Shown piece by piece: positions 5,769-12,187 of a stretch of DNA of 12,243 bases (its first letter is position 1; each line of letters opens with the position of its first letter). Source of the DNA: Methanocorpusculum sp. (GTDB taxonomy: Archaea; Halobacteriota; Methanomicrobia; Methanomicrobiales; Methanocorpusculaceae); assembly GCA_029987395.1 (NCBI GenBank), contig DALTVX010000071.1, positions 1 through 12,243 on the forward strand, written 5' to 3'. The notes beneath the pieces are model-generated. The model worked only from the letters and a program-made list of their open reading frames with translations, ran no database searches and was not told the origin of the DNA. Position numbers and translations under genes: made by a program.

Positions 5769-6041
5769 TCACTTGTTCGCCTTTCGTGGGCCCCCTGTGT
5801 TCTCTTCTTCTGTCTCCTCTTCCCATGTATCCATTTCCTTGATCAAGATACGTCTCTGGAGCTCGGCCGGCTTGATGCCTTCTTTTTTTGCTTTCCGATA
5901 AAAGCGTGCTTTTTCTGTATTCGGGATCCTTGTAGTGAGCTTGCCATCATATTCGACGGGCGTTTCCATGATGACCTGTTTCATCTTGATACAGATCCTG
6001 GTTTCTGGTACTTCATTTACCATTTTTAAGATTTTATCCAT
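5769..6041 (-). CDS. Small RHH-like protein
   Basis: A 90-aa protein. Residues 33-69 (DGKLTTRIPN, TEKARFYRKAKKEGIKPAE, LQRRILIKEM) fit the ribbon-helix-helix layout: a strand, a basic first helix, a GIKPAEL turn and a second helix. The N-terminal part holds a further strand (ETRICIKMKQVIMETPVEY) and the tail is acidic then basic and likely disordered. This would make it a DNA-binding regulator or antitoxin; no toxin gene is adjacent. No clear Shine-Dalgarno precedes the ATG (6041). About 280 bases of hairpin-rich DNA lie directly upstream, which may be its leader. Family assignment is by pattern and is moderate. Confidence 0.55.
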   Translation of the reverse strand: MDKILKMVNEVPETRICIKMKQVIMETPVEYDGKLTTRIPNTEKARFYRKAKKEGIKPAELQRRILIKEMDTWEEETEEENTGGPRKANK

Positions 6042-6044
6042 GTT

Positions 6045-6316
6045 TGGAAAGCCTGGATAAGGCTTTGTTTACTGTCAAACCATGCCGATTGACCCAGCGG
6101 CACGCCATTTTTCGTGAGACGGCAGGCAGTAGGCTTGCCCTCTCATATTTCCGAGAGCCGGCACGATCACATGCCGGGATCTTCATCAGGGAATGAAAAA
6201 GGCTTCAAGGGTTCACCCGTGGCAGAGGGGATAGTTAGGTAATGCGGGATCCCATGCCTCTAGCAACTCGCCGTCCAAAAGGACTCGTGCTCGGGCTACA
6301 CCAATCAGCTTTTTTC
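6045..6316. ncRNA. Candidate structured RNA or structured leader
   Basis: Read on the minus strand this non-coding stretch contains, in order, GTCC-TTTT-GGAC, GAGG/CCTC around GGGATCCC, CCGGCA/TGCCGG with an 8-base loop, CTCTC/GAGAG, CACG/CGTG, GCCG/CGGC and AAAGCCT/AGGCTTT just before the RHH-like start. A TATA-like TATTTATTA (6332-6340) lies about 25 bases ahead of its likely 5' end. On the plus strand a T6 run (6310-6315) could be a terminator, so the direction is open. It does not match the RNase P or SRP RNA signatures I know. One minus-strand frame is open for about 30 codons here, so a decayed gene end is an alternative. Confidence 0.35.
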
Positions 6317-6599
6317 AGTTGCCTGATGTTGTAATAAATACATGTGTTTTCATGGTATTTAATACTTTTTTATTGATTTTTAGGCTATTTTTAGATGGTT
6401 TGAGTGTTTTAGTGTTTCGATATGTTCTTTAATGATATATACCCCTAACCGCGCGGTCCGATAGTGCCTCCTCGTGTTCTTGGATGGGTGTTGTCAGTGA
6501 GAGAGAAGGTGGTTAAGCATTGTTGCAATTTGTGTTTTGATATATAATTGTGTCGGTTTTTGTGAGGTTGGCTTTTGGGCGGTCAGTTATGGAATAATA
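6317..6599. other. AT-rich intergenic region
   Basis: No gene is supported. It has several TATA-like elements (minus TATTTATTA at 6332-6340; plus GATATATA near 6433 and GATATATAATTG near 6540) and a GCGCGG-rich short stretch near 6450. The transition to hairpin repeats starts near 6600. Confidence 0.4.
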
Positions 6600-6646
6600 G
6601 GGGTGTGGTGGGAAACGCGCTGAATCGATATGGGGTGAGAAGTATG

Positions 6647-6685
6647 CGCCCCCTATTTTCATCGGGTGTGCTGCGTGAGGGGGCG
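6647..6685. repeat. CGCCCC-bookended stem-loop repeat
   Basis: CGCCCCC (6647-6653) pairs with GGGGGCG (6679-6685) around a conserved centre with TCGGGTGTGCTGCG. Related units lie at about 7263-7297, 9001-9035, 9072-9100, 9235-9272 and 12037-12078; in some the left arm is altered. Confidence 0.75.
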
Positions 6686-6724
6686 GGAAAATGCGTTCGA
6701 TTGAACCAGGATTACCGTTATGGA

Positions 6725-7135
6725 TTTATGAATGTACTTCGGTTTCGTGTACTGGATTCTATGGATGTCACTCTTCATCACACGAAATTCACGAAAAAAC
6801 TCACGAAAACACGAAAATAAAAAAGAATTAGTTGGACGGGACACATATAGTACCCTCCCCCGTCCCCCTCGCAAATCAAAGATTTGCTCAGCTAAGCCCG
6901 GTCCTATGGACCGGTCCGCCCACACAAAAACCCACAAAACTCAACGAAATGCACGAAAAGGGGGACAGGGGCGGAGAAATGGAAACTCTCCCTTGTATCC
7001 CGAGGTGCGGAGGCGGATCGACGGCGCAGCCGGCGATCTTAGCTGAGGCGGGGACCTTTAGGTCCTTTAGCAGAGCAAATCTTTGATTTGCGACCAAACC
7101 AAAGGTTTGCGAACAAGGCTTTGCCTTGCGAGCGG
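6725..7135. repeat. Long mosaic repeat, copy 1
   Basis: Starts with a unique-looking stretch (GTACTTCGGTTTCGTGTACT) shared with 12195-12215, then CACGAAATTCACGAAAAAAC, then GCAAATC-AAA-GATTTGC (6871-6887), then AGGGGGACAGGGGCGGAGA, then a run of hairpins: GGACC-TTTA-GGTCC (7052-7065), GCAAATC-TTT-GATTTGC (7075-7091), CCAAACC-AAA-GGTTTGC and GCAAGGC-TTT-GCCTTGC types up to 7130. Copy 2 lies at 9370-10012 with extra blocks. Open frames in it are not genes. Confidence 0.8.
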
Positions 7136-7136
7136 C

Positions 7137-7345
7137 CCGCGGTGGGAGTATCCTATTTGCTGATGCCATCCCAGAGGGGGCGAAGCCTTCGCGTACGTCC
7201 GCAGTCGTATTGCGCCCAAGCGAGGGTCGAAGACCCGAGTCGGAGAGCAAATCTTTGATTTGCGAACCCTATTTTCCTTGGGTGTACTGCGGAAAAGGGG
7301 GCGTTATTCTCCTTTCTCTTTAAGCGACCAAGGGGCGAAGCCTCC
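7137..7345. repeat. Hairpin and GCGAAGCC-type repeats
   Basis: Contains a GGCGAAGCCTTCGCGTACG unit followed by CCGCAGTCGTATTGCGCCC (7177-7214), GGGTC-GAA-GACCC (7223-7235), GCAAATC-TTT-GATTTGC (7248-7264) and a CCTATTTTC/GGGGGCG unit. The motif CTATTTGCTGATGCC near 7152 recurs at about 11594. Confidence 0.7.
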
Positions 7346-7424
7346 GCGTCAGGAGATGTCTTTGTGATCTGAAGAGAATTGTTTCATTCTCGAGAGATTC
7401 TATGGTGAAGTTTGAAAAATCCGG

Positions 7425-7447
7425 ATCATATCAAATATTGATATGAT
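7425..7447. repeat. Perfect 10-bp inverted repeat
   Basis: ATCATATCAA-ATA-TTGATATGAT, followed by a short T run. It lies 140 bases downstream of the PemK-like gene and may be a terminator for plus-strand transcription or a binding site. A TATA-like GTATATATGC near 7500 points toward the toxin gene's 3' end on the plus strand. Confidence 0.55.
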
Positions 7448-7588
7448 TTTTGGTATGAGGTCATAAAATTCCATTCTGCATATTTTTGCTCTTAGCAGAA
7501 GTATATATGCGAGTTCTTTCTTACAACACAAAAAAGCAAGCGCGTATTTTTCTAGATGAAAACAATCCAATTAAATTAATAGTCAAAT

Positions 7589-7909
7589 CTAAAAGTTCCG
7601 CTCTAATATTTTTTGAACTGCCATGATATCTACTGGGTGAAGGTGCCCGATTTTATGAACAAAATCTCTTTCCATCACATGTAAGACTTTTGAAGCTCGA
7701 ATGGTTGAAGGTTTATTAAGACCTGCCTCCTCCCATTTCACTATCCGATGCTCATTAGAGTATATATTGGGTGGCTCATGTGTTGTAATCTTCAGGGAAA
7801 CGTAATATGCCATATCCGGGGCTATTACTAAGACAGGACGATTTTTAATGTCAGGTTTTTCTTCAAATTTGATTGAAGCAAGTCAAATATCCCATTTATT
7901 CGGCTTCAT
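7589..7909 (-). pseudogene. PemK/MazF-like toxin gene with in-frame TGA at codon 9
   Basis: Read from the ATG at 7909 the frame gives MKPNKWDI, then TGA (7885-7883), then LASIKFEEKPDIKNRPVLVI and continues without another stop to TAG at 7589, 106 codons in all. The family pattern is KxWDIWLAxV-x-F-x(n)-RPVLV, so the TGA stands exactly where tryptophan (TGG) is expected: a single-base change. R24-P25-V26 and the C-terminal GLNKPSTIRASKV and KIGHLHPVDIMAVQKIL segments match PemK/MazF-like endoribonucleases. The start overlaps the end of the Panacea gene by 14 bases, the arrangement of a coupled toxin-antitoxin pair. UGA ends other genes in this window, so readthrough by a changed code is unlikely. 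The toxin is probably inactive, or made only by rare readthrough; restart at the ATG at 7813 would lose the RPVLV core. Confidence 0.85.
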
Positions 7910-8447
7910 CATCATATTCTTTTGGTAAGACTAAGTATCCTTCTGCGTCACGATGTCCGATGACATCTGTTTCGGGGTTATAGGTGAATTTGAACGAAGG
8001 TAACTCCTCTTTGGAGAAGTAATTTTTCATATTATCTTTGGAAATTACAATGAATGGCACTCCCATTTCATATACTTCATCCCACGGCCCTCCCTTTTCG
8101 TGGGTCATATCTATCAGTTTGGTGGAAGAGTATTGCCCGTAGTATCGTGCAACATCAAGCAAGAGTTCAATCTGTTCATGTGAAAACGCCTCAAGCGAAT
8201 AATCAGTTGCTACATCTTTAATTCGATCATAACCGCACGGTTGGAACGCACGATAAACGGAAGGCACAACCGGGCCAAGTTGCCACGCCTGGATTTCTTC
8301 CTCGAATAATGGTTTGTTCAAGCGAACAAGACTCCATGCCTGAGCAAAATACAGAAATTTATTTATCCGTACGTTTGTCATGCACTCTTCGACAGTGTTA
8401 TTTGCTAAATCCACAAAGAAATTAGCTACATCCAATGCTTTGAGCAT
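7896..8447 (-). CDS. Panacea (DUF4065) domain protein, putative antitoxin
   Basis: A 183-aa protein with the Panacea/SocA-like pattern: LDVANFFVDLA (residues 5-15), VRINKFLYFAQAWSL (26-40), then PLFEEEIQAWQLGPVVPSVYRAF (46-68), whose AW-x-x-GPVVPxVY core is the family hallmark. Panacea proteins serve as antitoxins to many unrelated toxins (PanAT systems), and SocA acts as an adaptor that delivers SocB to ClpXP. I chose the ATG at 8447 rather than 8474 because GGAGGGAGGAG lies just before it and the domain starts right after. The downstream PemK/MazF-like gene overlaps by 14 bases; with that toxin interrupted, the antitoxin may persist alone. The operon is AT-rich relative to 2745-4029. Confidence 0.85.
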   Translation of the reverse strand: MLKALDVANFFVDLANNTVEECMTNVRINKFLYFAQAWSLVRLNKPLFEEEIQAWQLGPVVPSVYRAFQPCGYDRIKDVATDYSLEAFSHEQIELLLDVARYYGQYSSTKLIDMTHEKGGPWDEVYEMGVPFIVISKDNMKNYFSKEELPSFKFTYNPETDVIGHRDAEGYLVLPKEYDDEAE

Positions 8448-8474
8448 GCTTCTCCTCCCTCCTGTTACAATCAA

Positions 8475-8832
8475 TATTTCAGTAATAAGTGTAGTCTTTG
8501 TTCCCTGAGAAAATATTAGTATTATCGGTGGGGGTCTAATTCATCAAGACCTCCACTCTTTGAATTGAAAAATCAACTGGATTTAATCTAATGTGCGGAC
8601 GCATGAGAATTCCACCGCAAATCATTATGCTTCGCTTCTCTCTCCGACCCGGGCATTTTGTCCGCGGGTATCAGATTGTTGACGTCAACAAAATGATGTG
8701 AAACTCTGCTTTTTACTGACTCAAACGAAAATTTCGCTGTATTCACGCCCTGCCAAAAATCCCGCCTCCATGCCAAACATCTGACTTCGAACTATCCGGT
8801 CAAACCGGACAGTTGGATTTTCCTTTAAAAGA
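8475..8832. other. Intergenic region with palindromes
   Basis: Holds GGGTCT/AGACC stem (about 8530-8552), a perfect 16-bp palindrome TTGTTGACGTCAACAA (8676-8691) and TCCGGT-CAA-ACCGGA (8795-8809), flanked by matching CT/AG to 21 bases. A 62-codon minus-strand frame (8588-8776) has no ribosome-binding site or recognisable domain; I treat it as chance, though decayed coding DNA is possible. Confidence 0.5.
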
Positions 8833-8935
8833 TTATCTATTTTCATTACACTCACGGTCTTTGCTGGAATCAAATTTCGGGATATTCAATAGCTTCTTTA
8901 GCACATCTTCCAACTCATCCTCATCCTGCGCAGTT
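8833..8935 (-). pseudogene. Tail of a gene joined to repeat DNA
   Basis: On the minus strand a coding-like end, ETAQDEDELEDVLKKLLNIP then KFDSSKDRECNENR, stops at TAA (8835-8833). Its acidic-amphipathic composition looks like a true protein C-terminus. Upstream, the same frame enters hairpin repeat sequence (GGGTC-GAA-GACCC, GCAAATC hairpin) at about 8936, with no start before the repeats, so the 5' part of the gene seems lost or replaced. No family recognised. Confidence 0.35.
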
Positions 8936-9275
8936 TCCCCCCTTGCGCGAGCAAGCGAGGGTCGAAGACCCGAATCGGAGAGCAAATCTTTGATTTGCGA
9001 ACCCTATTTTCTTCGGCTGTGCTGCGAGAGGGGGGCGAAGCCTTCGAGTACGTCCACCGTCGTTTTGCGCCCACATTTCTTCGGTTGTACTGCGTGAGGG
9101 GGCGTTATCCTCACCCCCCCTTGCGCGAGGCGGGTTGGACGCAGAACGCGGACGACCTCAGCGGAGCAAGTTTTCGAAGGAAACTTGCGACTCCCGCAGG
9201 GGCGAAGCCTTCGAGTACGTCCGCTGTCGTTTTGCGCCCCCCTTTCTTCGGGTGTGCTTCGGAAAAGGGGCGGGA
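8936..9275. repeat. Hairpin-repeat cluster
   Basis: Contains GGGTC-GAA-GACCC (8958-8972 area), GCAAATC-TTT-GATTTGC (8983-8999), two GGCGAAGCCTTCGAGTACG units (about 9039 and 9202) each followed by a GTCGTTTTGCGCCC segment, a GGTTGGACGC-AGAAC-GCGGACGACC near-palindrome (about 9132-9156), GCAAGTTT/AAACTTGC (9167-9189) and CGCCCC-type stem-loops. No gene supported. Confidence 0.75.
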
Positions 9276-9369
9276 CGATGCTTTCGTGTGTACAGGGACC
9301 ACCCAGATTCTGTTATTCGGATGTACTGGGACCACACTCATTTTCAGGTGATGAAACGAATCAGGATTG

Positions 9370-10012
9370 CCGTTATGGATTTTTGACTCAACGTTGATAT
9401 CGTGTACGATATTCTTATTGATTGAGGGCATTCATCACACTAAATTCACGAAAAAACGCAAATCAAAGATTTGCTCGCAAACATTCTGTTTGCTCAGCTA
9501 AGGCCGCCCCTATGAGGCAGCCCGCCTCGGCTGAGGTCGGCCGCTTTCAGCGTCCAACCCGCAATCCACGAAAACACGAAAATGAGAAAGAATTTGTTGG
9601 ACCGGACACAGGTAGTGCCCTCCCCCGTCCCCCTCGCAAATCAAAGATTTGCTCAGCTGAGGTCGGCCGCTTTCAGCGTCCAACCCGCCCACACAAAAAA
9701 GCACAAACACGCAAACCTTCGGTTTAGTCGCAAGTCTATCGAATTGCTCCGCTGAGGGACCTAAAGGTCCCCGCCTCAGCTGAGATCGTCCGCTTTCAGC
9801 GTCCAACCCGCCAACGAAATGCACAAAAAGGGGGACAGGGGCGGAGAGATGGAGTCTCTTCTTTTTATCTCGGGGTGCGGGAGGTGACTGCGGGGTGGAC
9901 GCTGAAAGCGGACGACCTTAGCTGAGGCGGGCTGCCCGAAGGACGGCCTCAGCAGAGCAAACTGAAAGTTTGCGACCAAGTCGATAGACGTGCGAGTGTG
10001 CGGGTTGGATGC
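9370..10012. repeat. Long mosaic repeat, copy 2, with extra hairpin blocks
   Basis: Collinear with 6725-7135 but longer. Relative to copy 1 it carries extra blocks at about 9458-9565 (108 bp) and 9711-9811 (101 bp), both beginning (C)GCAAA and ending CAGCGTCCAACCCGC. Between GCTCAGCT and CCGCCC it has a different hairpin than copy 1. Later hairpins include GGGACC-TAAA-GGTCCC (9756-9771) and GCAAACT-GAA-AGTTTGC (about 9957-9973). Confidence 0.8.
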
Positions 10013-10118
10013 GAAGCAGACAACCTTAGCTCTTCTCTTTTTTGGCAAGGGGATTTGCATGCACCTCGGACTTTTACAAAATCGTTTCTCCACTGGCAAA
10101 TACAACTGCGATCTTCAT

Positions 10119-11429
10119 TTATTCCATCTCCTGCAAGATATCTCCAGAACCTGCAAGCAGCCACTTGTAAAGCGGAATAAACAAAATCCCGTCCTCTTGC
10201 TTCTCCACATCCTTAGTAATAACTATTCGCGCCTTAATCTTTCCTTTAAACGCATTCTCAAACTCATTCAGACCTTTGATCTCACGCTCGGGAATGTCGT
10301 CAGAATAACATACATTAATCGCCGAGAGCGTATAGTCCCTATGCGGGATCACGAAATCAACCTCATTCTTATCCTTCCAGAAGTAGATTGAATAGCCATT
10401 CTGCTTAAGATTTACAAACACAAGATTTTCAACCAGTCTGCCTTCATCCGCAGAAAAAGAAAACGCAACTGAATTTCTTAAACCAGTGTCGATCGTGTAG
10501 ATTTTCTTATGACCCGTATTCTGACTTTTCAGCGAATAACTGAAATTCTGCAGCTCAAAAAGCAGGAAAGCGTCCTCCGCAAATGAAATATAATCAATAA
10601 CAATTCTGGAATCTACATTATACATCAAAGCAAGCTTGCGGTATGAAAACGGAGCCGAGATATTTGTTATCAGATAAACAAGAAGCCTGCGAAGCACACT
10701 GTGATTTCTGACATCATGCATCTCCTCAATATCACGAAAGAGAATACTGTCAAAATACGTAGATAGATGATCTTTTCTGATATCCTGATTTTCAATTCTG
10801 ACGGCTGCGGGGAAACCTCCATATTGAATATATTCTCTAAGCAGGGATCCGATCTCATATCTGCGGGTTATAAACTCTAATTTCTCCGACGGAACGGAAA
10901 TATTTCTGAACTGCAGATACTCAGAAAAATCAAGCGGATAAACATGAATTTTAAGATATCTCCCGCTTATCTTAGATGATAATCCTGAATCGAGAAGCTT
11001 TGCTGAAGATCCGGATATGATTATTTTATATTTTTTCAAATCATACCATGCTTTAAGCCACAGTTCCCATTTTGGAATCGTCTGAATCTCATCAAATATC
11101 AGCGTTATATCTTCATCTGCAGATACATTTGTCTGAAACGTTTCAAGAATATCCGGCAGAGGTTCCTGGAGTTTCTGGATGAGCGGATCATCACAGTTTA
11201 CAAATAATATCCCAGATGGTTTTTTTCCTATTTGAATAAGTTCTTCTACTGTTTGTTTAAGGAGAGTTGTTTTGCCTGAACGGCGGACGCCGTTCAAAAC
11301 AACTATCTCCCCTGTTTTTAGATATCGTAATATTTTATGCAGATAGCGAGGACGTTTTACCCCTGTGTCCTGTTGTATCTGAGACCAATGCGGGTTCTGC
11401 AAACTAAGTACTGCAAGAAGTTCATCCAT
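10119..11429 (-). CDS. AAA-type ATPase with C-terminal DUF4143 domain
   Basis: A complete 436-aa protein. The Walker A motif GVRRSGKT is at residues 47-54, Walker B ITLIFDE at 108-114 and an ISGSSAKLL sensor-like strand at 138-146, as in the archaeal and bacterial ATPase family with an N-terminal AAA_14 domain. The C-terminal DUF4143 part includes YGGFPAAV (about 203-210), a winged-helix-like SYRKLALMYNVDSRIVIDYI segment, and a GRLVENLVFVNL...FWKDKNEVDFVI stretch that resembles a PD-(D/E)XK-like core. These proteins are abundant in archaeal accessory DNA; proposed roles include DNA handling or toxin-antitoxin-like functions, none firmly shown. No ribosome-binding site precedes the ATG (11429), fitting a leaderless or short-leader transcript. 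The gene stands alone between repeat clusters. Confidence 0.9.
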   Translation of the reverse strand: MDELLAVLSLQNPHWSQIQQDTGVKRPRYLHKILRYLKTGEIVVLNGVRRSGKTTLLKQTVEELIQIGKKPSGILFVNCDDPLIQKLQEPLPDILETFQTNVSADEDITLIFDEIQTIPKWELWLKAWYDLKKYKIIISGSSAKLLDSGLSSKISGRYLKIHVYPLDFSEYLQFRNISVPSEKLEFITRRYEIGSLLREYIQYGGFPAAVRIENQDIRKDHLSTYFDSILFRDIEEMHDVRNHSVLRRLLVYLITNISAPFSYRKLALMYNVDSRIVIDYISFAEDAFLLFELQNFSYSLKSQNTGHKKIYTIDTGLRNSVAFSFSADEGRLVENLVFVNLKQNGYSIYFWKDKNEVDFVIPHRDYTLSAINVCYSDDIPEREIKGLNEFENAFKGKIKARIVITKDVEKQEDGILFIPLYKWLLAGSGDILQEME

Positions 11430-11440
11430 ACCAATAAGTG

Positions 11441-11549
11441 TGACATTATACTACATAATGTTATTGAATAAATGAGACATTATGATGTGATAAATTAAAT
11501 TTATTGTTTGACATTATAATGACATATATGTTGAACCGTGTGTGACATT
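11441..11549. promoter_or_regulatory. Promoter/operator region with TGACATTA-type motifs
   Basis: TGACATTAT or close variants start at 11441, 11476 (GACATTAT), 11509, 11520 (TGACATA) and 11543 (TGACATT). ACATTAT (11443-11449) and ATAATGT (11455-11461) form an inverted repeat. The minus-strand GTATAAT (11451-11445) is a TATA-like element close to the ATPase start, so a protein bound here would control that gene. Confidence 0.5.
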
Positions 11550-11579
11550 GAAATGGATCATATTTTTTGTAATAGGACT

Positions 11580-12160
11580 TACGCGGTGGGGCTATCCTAT
11601 TTGCTGATGCCGCTCCCCGAAGGGGCGCAGCTTCCTCCGTGAATCTGTGATCATGTACCGCCCACCATCTCCTCCCCCTTGCGCGAGCGGGCTGCCACGT
11701 AGTGGCGGCCTCAGCTGAGGCGGGGTGAGCCGTTAGGCTCGCCCTTAGCTGAGCAAGGCTGAGCGAAGCGAAGACGTGCGACCAAGTTTTCGGAGGAAAC
11801 TTGCGAGTGCCCCGAAGGGGCGAGCCTCCGCGTACACCCTCCGTCGTTTATCGCCCACCATCTCCTACACATAGACGAAACAGGGGCGCAGCATCCTCGT
11901 GAATCTGTGATCGTTTATCGCCCACCATCTCCCCCCCTAAGGCGAGCAAGCGAGGGTCAAAGACCCGAGTCGGAGAGCAAATCTTTGATTTGCGAACCCA
12001 AGGGGCGAAGCCTCCGCGTACACCCGCGGTCGTATTGCGCCCCCTATTTTCTTCGGGTGTGCTGCGGAAAAGGGGCGCAGCATCCGCTTACCCTTATGGA
12101 AGCCAAGGGCGAGCCTTCTCATACACCCTCCTTCGTTTATCGCCCCCCACCCTGGAGAAC
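11580..12160. repeat. Hairpin-repeat cluster, right end
   Basis: Contains GCTGCCAC-GTA-GTGGCGGC (11691-11709), the palindrome GCCTCAGCTGAGGC (11708-11721), GGTGAGCC-GTTA-GGCTCGCC (11724-11743), GGGTC-AAA-GACCC and GCAAATC-TTT-GATTTGC (about 11955-11995), a CGCCCC stem-loop (GCGCCCC 12037-12043 with GGGGCGC 12072-12078), and repeated ATCGCCCACCATCTCC segments near 11659, 11855 and 11918. No gene supported. Confidence 0.8.
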
Positions 12161-12187
12161 AGGATCGAATTTGTTCAAGTGGGATTT

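Noticed and set aside
6045..6316. RNase P RNA, SRP RNA or tRNA
   Set aside because: I looked for the conserved RNase P and SRP loop sequences and for tRNA T-loop patterns; only a GGGTTCACCC-like string appears, without a cloverleaf.
6575..7323. Many open frames of 65-120 codons in the mosaic repeat
   Set aside because: All six frames are open in turns because of GC-rich palindromes. The same peptides reappear at other repeat clusters in both strands, so they reflect the repeat, not genes.
7883..7885. UGA as selenocysteine or as tryptophan by a changed genetic code
   Set aside because: UGA ends other genes in this window (for example in ATGA overlaps), the family has tryptophan, not cysteine, at this site, and no selenocysteine insertion element is evident.
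8588..8776. 62-codon minus-strand frame
   Set aside because: No ribosome-binding site, no recognisable domain, and it spans a 16-bp palindrome. A decayed gene cannot be excluded, so it is only mentioned with the intergenic region.
8813..10105. Open frames of 70-109 codons in the 8.8-10.1 kb repeats
   Set aside because: They follow repeat units, and opposite-strand frames overlap fully. None has a domain or a translation signal.
2093..12000. CRISPR array
   Set aside because: The repeats are hairpins of changing sequence with irregular spacing and no constant direct repeat separated by similar-length unique spacers; no cas gene is present.
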